Part shown: positions 44,245 to 54,308 of the stretch, one piece after another
Position numbering within the stretch: position 1 is the first letter of the stretch
How the letters are laid out: each line of letters begins with the position of its first letter
NCBI GenBank assembly: GCA_047967505.1
Contig: CM106538.1
Direction: 5' to 3' (one strand)
DNA length: 64,000 nucleotides
DNA from: Dipteris shenzhenensis
Lineage: Eukaryota; Polypodiophyta; Polypodiopsida; Gleicheniales
The notes under the pieces: generated by a model
The model's input: only the letters and a program-made list of their open reading frames with translations
Databases searched by the model: none
What the model was told of the DNA's origin: nothing
Position numbers and translations under genes: made by a program

Positions 44245-45267
44245 GACCTTTACCGATATCCGCTCACCCTACAAGTCATCTCTATATCGTTGTTCCCCAC
44301 ACTTTGGACAACTAGCCAAATCTCCATGCTCACGATGAAAGAGAATACAATCATTACAGCAAGCATGGATGGTATCATAATCCATACCCACCGTTGTTAG
44401 CATCTTTTTTGCTTCATCTCTTGATGCGGGCATGGTATTTGGTGCAAGCAACATCTTCTGGAGCAACCTATGACAATTCAAACATACATAGGCTTCAAAC
44501 AATGATGATTCGGTATACACTATCCAAATGATGATTCTCAAAACAAACAATATCCAAATAATGAGTCAAATTAATGCAAGAGCTAACCTCATCAAGGTCG
44601 AGACACTTGTATTCGACCACCCATACTTTACTTGTAGATTCAAGATTGAGAGACAAGCACATAGTTTAGACATCCTAGCACCCTCGTACAATTGTGTTGA
44701 TTGCAACTCTCGCATTTTGACCTCAGAATTTGACATCACGTGTACATGGGATGTAGCATCCCTAAAAATGGAATCCATCATATCGACCATACCCTCGTCA
44801 TCATCCGGGAGACTATAGTCTTGCTCAAAGTGTGAAGGTATATGTGTACCCTTGTCACCCTCCTCATCCTATTTTAACATTTTGTTTAAATATAAGATCT
44901 TATATTTCCTGGTATCCCATAAGACTGCGAACTTAAATAGCTTTGACTTACTGATGGTCCATCAACACGTGCAACACCAATGGTGGGTACTGGTTTGGGC
45001 TCCTCCCCATACATCCGCAAGTGGCGCATGATAATATGATGTTGATGTCGTACTTCTCGCTTGCAATGAGTGCAATGATAGTACAACCTCTCCGTAAGCC
45101 ACTTCGTGCTCCCGGGCGTTGGCACATCATTGGACGAGCTTCCACTCATCCCTTCCATCTACACTTATAAAATCACAACATAAGTTGCAAGAAAATATAA
45201 TATTAACAGTTATAAAATAGCATCTATGAGCTTCCCTTCAAGTCAGAACAAAAAGTGACTTAAAGCA

Positions 45268-45369
45268 TCGCTATATAGCGACTTTTTGCTCTATTCCGTT
45301 GCTATATAGCGACGTTTTGAATTAAAAACATCGCTATATAGCGATGGAAAAGCCTTGCTATATAGCGAC
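45268..45369. promoter_or_regulatory. Palindromes upstream of A' transposase
   Basis: Four copies of TCGCTATATAGCGA or one-base variants (starts near 45268, 45299, 45331 and 45356), 110-210 bp before the transposase ATG. Element A has two at the same position. Confidence 0.65.
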
Positions 45370-45382
45370 GCTATGGGTTAAA

Positions 45383-45539
45383 ACCTGAAACTCGCATCAC
45401 GCGGTGCTTTCTTTAGCAATCTCTCTAATCTTTCAAGTAACCAAGGCAATCTCTCCTCCCATCTATTTTTGACGACCTCCCACCTATTTTCGACAACCTC
45501 CGACTCTATTCTCCACTCCTCACCCTTCTCCTAGCTCTT
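45383..45539. other. CT-rich leader-like sequence
   Basis: Contains repeated phrases CCTCCCATCTATTTTTGACGA and CCTCCCACCTATTTTCGACAA. It may be the 5' leader of the lost accessory gene of A'. No open frame of note. Confidence 0.3.
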
Positions 45540-46273
45540 GGGCCAGTCCACAACACCGAGCAGGACGTACTATAGTGCTTCCTCTTTTTTCCATTTATTA
45601 TTTTTGTTATTTGCATTGGCCTGCAACTAGTGCCTTAAGCGCTAGCTGCAGTGATGGGCGTAGGAACCCTCTCTTCCCCTCTCTTTCCTCTTCTTTCCCT
45701 CTTCTCTCCTCTTCTTTCCCTCCTTTCCTTCTTCTCTCCTTCAATCTCTTTCCTCCTCTTTTTCCCTCTTTCCTTTTCCTCTTCTTCTCTGTTTCTTTCC
45801 CTCTTTTTCCCTCTTTCCTTTCCCTCTTCTTCTCTCTTTCCCCCTTCTCTTATGCTCATGCATAAACATAAGCATGAGCATAAGCATGAGCATAAGAGAA
45901 GGAGACATATGCTCATGCTTATGCTTATGCATGAGCATAAGAGAAGTAGACATATGCTCATGCATAAGCATGAGCATATGTCTCTTTTTTCCTCTTTTCT
46001 CTTTCCCTCTTCTTCTCTCTTTCTCTCCCTCTTTCCTCTTTTCCAATCTCTCCTTCCTTTCCCTCTTCTTCTCTCTTCTCCTCTTTTCCCCCTCTTTTCC
46101 CTCTTTCCTTTAACTCTTATTCTCTCTTTCCCCCTTCTCTTATGCTCATGCATAAGCATAAGCATGAGCATATGCTTATGCTTATGCTTAAGCATAAGCA
46201 TGAGCATAAGAGAAGGAGACATATGCTCATGCTTATGCTTATGCATGAGCATAAGAGAAGTAGACATATGCTG
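45540..46273. repeat. Polypyrimidine/palindrome repeat, copy 1
   Basis: Starts GGGCCAGTCCACAACACCG; then long runs of TTTCCCTCTTCTTCTC interrupted by clusters of ATGCTCATGC, ATAAGCATAA and GCATGAGCAT, which together form hairpins. Near-identical to 50066-50790. Long open frames on both strands (HKHEH or SSLFPS type) are low-complexity artefacts. Confidence 0.8.
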
Positions 46274-47285
46274 GATGCGTCAATTTTACGAGCAAAAACC
46301 TATGAGCAGGTTTATCCGAGCGTGTTTTTCAAGAGATTTTTCAAAATGTTTTTCTTTAGGAAACATGGTTTTTACACTTTTATTTTCACTAGAACTAGAT
46401 CCCTTTATCATAAAAATATACATACTAGTCACTCATTCATTTTTACACAACATAATTTTCTTATTTAGAGACATCCCTTTGTACCCCTGTTATTACCTTA
46501 AAAAAGTGTTGATTCCTTTAAGAAACATTCCTCATAATCACTCTCAATGTAATAATACTATGCATATATAATTACTTATTAACACATTTATATCATATGG
46601 CAATATCTTTTTAGTGTTTTTATAGCATATTTATGGACATGTTTCTAAAGAAGTTTAAATTACTATAAATAAGTATTAACTTGGGCTTATATATCACTCT
46701 CATAAAATACATGTAATATTTAATACTATATATGAAAGATTTTCCAAAATATAACTCCATAGATGTGCTCAAATGGGGTGTTCCGATCAATTTGAGTGGT
46801 TGAATGACTATATTTGGACATTGGATATGAAAGTTATGTCACTTTTAAAAGTGTTGTCCAAGGTAGTTTCGCCAGCGAAACTACCTTGGGAGACTTGCTT
46901 CAAAGGGGTTTCGCTGGCGAAACTACCTGGATGGCTTGCTTCAATGAGTTTTCTTTGAAGAAACTCTTTCATGAAGATAGGTTGAGAGAGGGTTTTCAAT
47001 GTCACCCCCTATTAAGTAAAAGTTGTAAGAAGGATCATAAGGGAATTTTCATAGAGAAGTCTACTCTACATGTGGGTTTCTTCAAAAGCCATCCCATTAT
47101 GCTCTCACCATTCCTACAGATTCACCTAAAGATTTTTGTATAAAATAGGCATTGCTATAATACTTTGCATATTTCTAAGTGAAACTATGTTTTCTTCTGA
47201 TCGATTTTTGCCATATTTATGCATAGTTGGAAGCTTTTTTTTTCCTTCGCTCGAACGCTCGAAAGATTTCGCTCAGAAAATGCTC
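46274..47285. other. Spacer with two short perfect hairpins
   Basis: 46858-46889 is a palindrome with 15-bp arms (CCAAGGTAGTTTCGC, 2-base loop). 46908-46923 (GTTTCGCTGGCGAAAC) is a related palindrome. Both share TTTCGC/GCGAAA. Otherwise AT-rich with no recognisable gene. Confidence 0.55.
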
Positions 47286-47826
47286 GTCCCCACATATGCT
47301 CATGCATAAGCATGAGCATATGTCTCTTTTTTCCTCTTTCCTTTTCCTCTTCTTCTCTCTTTTTCCCTCTTCTTCTCGCTGTTTTTCCTCTTTCTCCTTT
47401 CCCTATTCTTCTCTCTTTCCCTCTTTCCTCTTTTCCAATCTCTCTTTTCCTCTTTCTCCTTTCCCTCTTCTTCTCTCTTTCCCTCTTTCCTCTTTTCTAA
47501 TCTCTCTTTTTTCTTTCCTTTTCCTCTTCTTCTCTCTTTTTTCCTCTTCTTCTCTCTTTTTTTCCACTTTCTCCTTTCCCTCTTCTTCTCTCTTCTCCTC
47601 TTTTCCCCCTCTTTTCCCTCTTTCATGCTCATGTTCTTATGCTCATGCATAAGCATAAGCATGAGCATATATCTCCTTCTCTTACGCTCATGCTTATGCT
47701 TATGCATAAGAGGAGTCTTATGCATAAGCATAAGCATGAGCGTAAGAGAAGGAGATATATGCTCATGCTTATGCTTATGCATGAGCATAAGAGAAGTAGA
47801 CATATGCTCATGCATAAGCATGAGCG
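47286..47826. repeat. Polypyrimidine/palindrome repeat, copy 2 (partial)
   Basis: Lacks the GGGCCAGTCC head. It has CT runs, then the largest hairpin cluster (47628-47826) built from GCATGAGCATAAG and CTTATGCTCATGC. Confidence 0.75.
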
Positions 47827-47912
47827 GGTGGTAGCAAGCTAAGGGTGTCCACTTCCGGACCACTTTCGGGTCCCGCTCGAGTGAAAATACAAAGGTTTTG
47901 CTTTGGTCTACA

Positions 47913-48496
47913 ATACCTCGATCGAGGTATTATCTCCAATGAAAATCACACACGAGGACAACCGAGCCAAGCCGATACCTCGATCGAGGTGCTAGACTTT
48001 TTTTACTGAACCGAGCCTATACCTCGATCGAGGTCTCCTGGCATGCCACCTATACATGCCACCTATACCTCGTTCGAGGTATCGTGGCAATCCAGCTATA
48101 CCTCGATCGAGGTATTGTGGCATGTCCAGCTATACCTCGATCGAGGTATGTGCCATCCGACAGGGCAGTTAACATACCTCGATCGAGGTATGCTAGACCG
48201 ATGACTTGGCCACATGTCGAATACGTCAATCGAGACATGTGGCATCCGGCTGCTGCTAACATACCTCGATCGAGGTATCGTGGCAGGTCAATACCTCGAT
48301 CGAGATACATGTACCGATGTGTATGGGCATGTCAAAATACCTCGATCGAGGTATCGTGGCATGTCTACACCTCGATCGAGGTATGATGGAGCGATATGTA
48401 TGTTGTATGTGAAATAACTCGATCGAGGTAGGAAAACCCTAAATTTTCTTATAAAAGGGGCGTGACTCCCCTCATTCTTCATACCTCGATCGAGCT
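47913..48496. repeat. Array of 14 CTCGATCGAG palindromes
   Basis: Core ATACCTCGATCGAGGTAT (18-bp perfect palindrome) starts near 47913, 47977, 48021, 48065, 48098, 48133, 48174, 48231, 48260, 48291, 48337, 48368, 48415 and 48481. Spacing is 31-65 bp, and spacers share GTGGCATGTC or CAGCT. Three or four sites have base changes. Open frames with IPRSRY or YLDRGI repeats are translations of the palindrome. Array position before a TATA box and exon-like start is like an En/Spm promoter end. Confidence 0.9.
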
Positions 48497-48609
48497 CCTC
48501 CTCATCGACCGATTTCGGATTTGCACGTGGTCGACGGAATTGTGGCAGCGACGGAGAGCGACTGATGGACAACGACGGAGATGGATGGAGCGAGAGAGTC
48601 CAAGTAAGG
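48450..48609 (+). promoter_or_regulatory. Candidate promoter and first exon after the palindrome array
   Basis: TATAAAAG at 48450-48457, then the last palindrome, then ATGGACAACGACGGAG at 48565 (MDNDGDGWSERVQ) and a donor CCAA/GTAAGG at 48604. This exon is GC-rich compared with the following AT-rich sequence. The coding claim rests on composition and splice look only; a downstream exon was not identified (an open frame at 49504-49734 is a weak candidate). Confidence 0.4.
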
Positions 48610-49550
48610 TTTTTTTAATGTAGCATTTTTTTTTCTAAAATTTATTTAAATTTTAGTTTATAGGAATAATTATAAAATATTTCTAAATTTAGAATGCATT
48701 TTAAAGTTTTTTTTTTTAATTACGACATTTTTAATTTAAAATGTGAAAATGTAAATATTTTGTTTTTCAAAATCATCTTTTAAAAAAAAGAGATTAAAGT
48801 TATTTTTTAAATTAGTGCTATTTTTATTTAAATAAAAAAACATTTTAATTTTAGTTTATAGGAATAATTATAAAATATTTCTAAATTTGAAATGCATTTT
48901 AAAGTTTTTTTAAATTATTTTTAGAATTACATAATTTTGTATTTAAAATGTGAAAATGTATATATTTTGTTTTTTAAAATCATTTTTTAAAAAAAAAGAG
49001 ATTAAAGATATTTTTTAAACTAGTGTTATTTTTATTTAAATAAAAAAATGTTTAAATTTTATTTTTAAAAATGATCTTTTAAAAAAAAAGAAAATAAGAG
49101 TTTAAGGTAGTTTTTATGTTATGTAAGTTATTTAAGTTAGTGAAGTTTTTATTTAAATGTCAGAAAGTATATAATTTATTTTTTAAAATCATCTATTAAA
49201 AAAAATTTATAACTGAAGTTTATAAATTACTGAAGTTTTGAATTAAATATAACGTTTAAATCTTGTTTTTAGAAATCATCTATTAAGAAAAAGAAAATAA
49301 GAGTTTAAAGTTGCTTTTATATTATTTTAGTTTATAGGAATATGTAATCTAATTATAAAATATTTCAAAATTTTAAATGCATTTTAAAGTTTTTTTAAAT
49401 AATTTTTTTTTAATTACGTAATTTTTTATTTAGAATGTGAAAATGTATATATTTTGTTTTCTAAATTCATCTATTTAAAAAAAGAGAGATTAAAGTAGTT
49501 TTTATGTTATTTTTCAAATTGGTGCTATTTTTTTTAAATAAAAAACCATA
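48610..49550. repeat. AT-rich imperfect tandem repeat (~198 bp)
   Basis: TTTTAGTTTATAGGAATAAT starts at 48651 and 48849 (period 198), with a further copy at 49325. Units include AAATGTGAAAATGTAAATAT and TTTTTAAAAAAAAGAGATTAA. Possibly a repeat-filled intron. Confidence 0.6.
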
Positions 49551-50065
49551 TCTAGTGCAAACCCAAGGCAGTAAAGCATTCAAAGAAGGCCTTATTAACC
49601 AAACCTCTCCACTATCTGTCCTTAGTATAGGGGCCATAAGTGGACAATGTGGTCCTTACACCACATGTGGAAAAGTTTCCAAAGAGCGAGAAAGGCATTT
49701 AAAAAAATACAATTCTCCTTATTTTGGAAAATAAGTTAATCAAGTATAATAATACTTGCCCCAATAGATAAGTCCTTTCAAGAGGTGAGTTTGTTTCAAC
49801 AATGTAGGTTATTTGTTTGTTAGCTTTAGTTTCGTGAGTGCTTCTCCTTGTATTGCTAAACCTGTAAACTAGTTTTCATGCTTGTTTTCAAAGGATTGAA
49901 ACAAAAAACGAGATTTCAGAAAGAAAGAAGACTTACCTCTTCATATTTCTCTTCCTTCTCTTTCTCCTTATCTCCTCAATCTCCTTCTTTCAAGAAGTTA
50001 CTTTTGTAATCTCCTCCTTCCTCTAACATCTTATTTGAAAAATGGTATCTTTCCTCTCTTTTGTA
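49551..50065. other. Spacer, no gene seen
   Basis: A short open frame ends at 49734 (containing GAISGQCGPYTTCGKVSKE). CT-rich from 49930. No domain recognised. Confidence 0.4.
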
Positions 50066-51017
50066 GGGCCAGTCCACAACACCGAGCAGGACGTACTATA
50101 GTGCTTCCTCTTTTTTCCATTTATTATTTTTGTTATTTGCATTGGCTTGCAGCTAGCGCCTTAAGCGCTAGCTGCAATGATGGGCGTAGGAACCCTCTCT
50201 TCCCCTCTCTTTCCTCTTCTTTCCCTCTTCTCTCCTCTTCTTTCCCTCCTTTCCTTCTTCTCTCCTTCAATCTCTTTCCTCCTCTTTTTCCCTCTTTCCT
50301 TTTCCTCTTCTTCTCTCTTTCTTTCCCTCTTTTTCCCTCTTTCCTTTCCCTCTTCTTCTCTCTTTCCCCCATCTCTTATGCTCATGCATAAACATAAGCA
50401 TGAGCATAAGAGAAGGAGACATATGCTCATGCTTATGCTTATGCATGAGCATAAGAGAAGTAGACATATGCTCATGCATAAGCATGAGCATATGGCTCTT
50501 TTTTCCTCTTTTTTCTTTCCCTCTTCTTCTCTCTTTCTCTCCCTCTTTCCTCTTTTCCAATCTCTCCTTCCTTTCCCTCTTCTTCTCTCTTCTCCTCTTT
50601 TCCCCCTCTTTTCCCTCTTTCCTTTCCCTCTTATTCTCTCTTTCCCCCTTCTCTTATGCTCATGCATAGTCATAAGCATGAGCATATGCTTATGCTTATG
50701 CTTAAGCATAAGCATGAGCATAAGAGAAGGAGACATATGCTCATGCTTATGCTTATGCATGAGCATAAGAGAAGTAGACATATGCTCATGTGTCTCTTTT
50801 TTCCTCTTTCCTTTTCCTCTTCTTCTCTCTTTTTCCCTCTTCTTCTTGCTTTTTTTCCTCTTTCTCTTTTCCCTCTTCTTCTTTCTTTTCCTCTTTCCTC
50901 TTTTCCAATCTCTCTTTTCCTCTTTCTCCTTTCCGTCTTCTTCTCTCTTTCCCTCTTTCCTCTTTTCCAATCTCTCTTTCCTCTTTCCTTTTCCTCTTCT
51001 TCTCTCTTTTTTCCTCT
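50066..51017. repeat. Polypyrimidine/palindrome repeat, copy 3
   Basis: Head GGGCCAGTCCACAACACCG matches copy 1 for more than 600 bp; the right part adds CT runs like copy 2. The palindrome clusters lie at 50377-50493 and 50656-50790. Confidence 0.8.
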
Positions 51018-52679
51018 CATGCCATGTCAATGAAGAAAGCCACCAAGATTTCACACAAAGCCGATGTAGATCCACCAAGTCAATTTCACACTTTGAACCA
51101 TGTAGAGCACACACACATTTGCTCATGTCTTCACAATTTTGTTGATGACAAATTTAATCCCATCTCACACATGGAATATGTAAGGTTACAATAAGATCAT
51201 CAAGGAACAAAGAAGGATGTATAAGATGACAAATTTTATTGATGACAGATTTAATCCCATCTCACACATGGAATATGTAAGGTTACCATAAGATCATCAA
51301 GGACCAAAGAAGGTTGTATAAGATCATCAAGGAACAAAGAAAGATGTATAGGATATTTTTGTTTTCCATTTCTATAATTAGATAATAGTAGCAAAACTTA
51401 GTTTAGAACAATCACATTAACCACCTAAATAATATATTATTGTTAAAACGATCAAGATGGTTTTGAGTGATCACAGTCCAAGCCATCTCGTGTGTGACCC
51501 TAAATAGCCTAGAAATTAAACTATTAAACTAATTAAACTACTATGAAACAACCCAAAAATTAAGCTACTCATAAACTAAACTACTTTAACTACCTAAAAA
51601 ATACCACCACCAGGATGGTTATCCATTACCACCATGCTAGCATTCTATAGATAGGAATGGAGACTTATACTAATGAAGGAGAAGAGAGCGAAATCATGGT
51701 GTAGTAAGGACCAAGTGGCCGCCCTCAAAACTTGATTAGGAGTAAGTGTGATGACTTAATGTTGTTGCTTTTTAGCCACTGGGCTTGTAGCTAATTAAAT
51801 AGTCACCGTGCTCCTACAATTCTATCATCAACCGCCACAACATTGTCACATCATCGCATTGCGCACCACAGCATCCAAATTTCTATCTCCGAATTGCATC
51901 GCCATCGCCATAAGGAAGGGGAGGGGGTTTTGCATCCCCTTTCCTTATTCCCTGGTGGCTGTGGCTGCCAGGGAGTTAGGGAAGAGGATGCAATCCCTCG
52001 TTCCCTCATCCCGCTCCCTCCTTCCATGGCCTTTGTGTCCCATCCTTCCGTCCTCTATGACCCCTCCTTACATCATCTCTTATGTCCCTTCCATCACGTC
52101 CCCTCCCGTCTCTCTCTCTTTTCCTAGGTTTAGGTCTCTTTCCTCGCATACCCTTTGGTCCTGTCTCTCCTTCCATCGTGTTTCTCTTTTCGTACATCCT
52201 ACCGTCCATCTTCCATAAGTCTCATCCTCTCTTTTGTCCTATTTTGTATGTCTCTCCCTTTCCCTTTCCATTGCCCTCCCTCGTGCTACCCTTCTTTTCC
52301 TTCCCCTCCTCTCTTCTCTTTTTCTGCCATCCCTGCTTCTTCCATCTGCCATGGCCTCCCTCTCCTTCTCAAAAAGATTCTTTTCCCCTCTCTCTTCTCT
52401 CTCAATTTCTCTTTCATTAATATTTAAGAAAAGGAAACATGAATATAAACTCTTCATACCTAGCTAAGCTGGCTGAAGGTTTTGTAGATAGGACGTAGAC
52501 TCTCATTGATTCTTCCTCTTGCTCCTTCTTGCTCCAATTGATTGAGATAAGAATGAATGAAGAGAAGAAGACCTTTTTATTCTTCTTTAGGGCAAATTAA
52601 GATTTTCCTTTTCTACCCTTCTCTTTCTTTTTCCCTTTTCTTTCTTTTCACTAGTCTTTTTCCTTTTCCTTTCCTTTCA
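51018..52679. other. Spacer with a 98-bp tandem duplication and CT-rich tract
   Basis: GATGACAAATTTAATCCC at 51143 recurs at 51241 (GATGACAGATTTAATCCC), period 98. 51900-52420 is CT-rich and open in several frames without domains. No gene is supported. Confidence 0.5.
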
Positions 52680-52915
52680 CCCTTCTCTTTCTTTCATACT
52701 AAGCGCAATTGTTTTCGAGTAATCATACTCAATTGTTTTCATAATAAACATGCTCTTTTTGAAACTATTAATGTCACAAATAGTTTTCTAATGTCACCCT
52801 TCTCTTTCTTTTGATTAATATATATCATACTAAGCACAAATGTTTTCATAATTTATTTTCATAATAAACACGAGTTTTTTGAAACTACTAACCTCATAAA
52901 TACTTTTCTAATGTC
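52680..52915. repeat. 120-bp tandem duplication
   Basis: Units beginning CCCTTCTCTTTC (52679 and 52798) share ATAATAAACA (52741 and 52861), GAAACTA and TTTTCTAATGTCA; period 120. Confidence 0.65.
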
Positions 52916-52976
52916 AATTGTTACTCAAAATCAGCTATCCATTGAATCATGCCTTTTTAAAAACTAGTAACTTCAC

Positions 52977-54308
52977 AAACTCCTAGGTGTGTTATCCAAA
53001 CAAGTACTTATCAGATGGGGGCACCACTTTGCACCCAAGTCAATACCACCTAGGTTGAGGCGTGTTCAAAGTATTGTGCCCAACGCATATGCTTTGTATG
53101 GTCGATCAAGAATTAAACATCGTTTTTTCCTTAGTGTCATACACAACCATAAAAAAACATGGTCCTAGGTGTGTTATTCCAACAAGTACTTATCGGATCG
53201 GCACGCCACTTTGCATGCATATAAATACCAACTAGCTTGAGATGCGTGCAAAGTATTTTGTCCATCGTATATGATTTGCATGGGTGATCATGCATTATAC
53301 ACCGTTTTCCCCCTAGTGTTATGCACCACCATCAAAAAACACGGTCCTAGGTGCATTATTTTCTAACAACAAGTAGTTATCAGATGGGGATGCCACTTTT
53401 CCTGCAACATAATACCATCTAGGTTGAAGAGCGTGCAAATTATTATGCCCATTAGATGGGATTTGCATTGTCGATCAAGCATTAAACGACATTTTTGCCT
53501 CAGTATTATGCACATCTGTAAAAAAACATGCTCCTAGGTGTGTTATCTGAATAAGTACTTATCGGATGGGTGCGCCAAATTTCAAGCAGCTCAATACCAC
53601 CAAGGTTGAGGTGTGTGCAAAGTATTGTGCCCATTGAATATGCTTTTCATGGCTGATCATGCATTATACACTGTTTTCCTCCTAATGTTATGCACCACCG
53701 TCATAAAATGCACTCCCAGGTGTGTTATCCTAACAAGTACTTATGGGATGGGCGTACCACTTTGCATGCAGGTCAATACCACTTGGTTTGACTCTTAACC
53801 AAAGTATTGTGCCCGTTGAATATGATTTGCATGGTTGACAAAGCATTAAACTCCGTTTTTTCCCTTAGTGTCATGCACAAGCATAAAAAACATTGTCCTA
53901 GGTGTGTTATTCCCACAAGTATTTATCATACTAGCATGCCACATTGCATGAAACTCAATACCACCAAGGTTGAGGTTCTTGAAAAGTACTATGGCAATTA
54001 GAATTGCTTTGCATCGTTGATCATGTATCATGCACCGTTTTTCCCCTAGTGTTATGCACAACCGTAGAAAAAAACACGCTCCCAACTGTGTTATGCGAAG
54101 AAGTACTTATGGGATGGGTATGCCACTTAGCATGCAAGTAAATACCACCTAGATTGAGGCATGTGAAAAGTATTGTGCCCATCAGATATGCTTTGCATTG
54201 TCGATGAAGCATTAAATACCGTTTTTGTTTCAGTGTGATGTAAATCCGTAAACAAACACCCTCCTAAGTGTGTTATCTGAACAAGTACTTATCGGATGGG
54301 TGCACCAT
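52977..54308. repeat. 182-bp satellite array (about 7.3 units)
   Basis: AAGTACTTAT (or a one-base variant) starts at 53002, 53184, 53371, 53553, 53735, 53917, 54101 and 54283: spacing 182, 187, 182, 182, 182, 184, 182. Units carry AATACCACCTAGGTTGAGG, AAAGTATTGTGCCCAT and CTCCTAGGTGTGTTAT. Units are diverged from each other. The array ends abruptly at Copia 2 (54309); whether it is a true long satellite cannot be seen here. Confidence 0.9.

Larger units (their letters stand above)
40467..45158 (-). pseudogene. TNP2-type transposase of A', interrupted
   Basis: Read right to left. MEGMSGSSSNDVPTPG start (45158) with an intact zinc domain YYHCTHCKREVRHQH...HLRMYGEEP. Linker YEGARMSKLCACLSIL (about 44690); N-part SRDEAKKMLTTVGMDYDTIHACCNDC and CPKCGEQRYRDDL (44400-44269), where A has a stop. 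The core resumes at 42939-42770 (RVREDLRAMNRMSRLWPQV-like, VREDLRAMNRMSRLW), then DUF4218 (42121-41819), DUF4216 (41401-40985) and the acidic tail. Lost middle part and two insertions make it non-functional. Confidence 0.8.
40107..45382. mobile_element. CACTA element A' (second copy of A, nested insertions)
   Basis: Left end CACTACTATACACGGATCC and the same subterminal palindromes as A, then a collinear transposase gene and promoter palindromes. The right half of A (accessory gene, hairpin, right terminus) is missing after about 45382. MITE copy 3 (42514-42759) and a gag-bearing Copia fragment (42940-44244) are inserted; about 1 kb of the transposase core is lost at the latter. Confidence 0.8.

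Noticed and set aside
45635-47863. Long open frames rich in HKHEH, SSLFPS or KREKR repeats on both strands
   Set aside because: They are direct translations of CT tracts and ATGCTC palindromes, open on both strands at once, with no domain.
47913-48496. CRISPR array
   Set aside because: Spacers are related and of unequal length, the repeat is a short perfect palindrome, there are no cas genes, and the DNA is plant nuclear.
48050-48572. Open frames with IPRSRY and YLDRGI repeats
   Set aside because: Each repeat is one CTCGATCGAG palindrome read in frame; the sequence is non-coding by layout.
51808-52467. Overlapping Pro/Ser/Phe-rich frames
   Set aside because: CT-rich low complexity open in all plus frames; no signal of a real protein.
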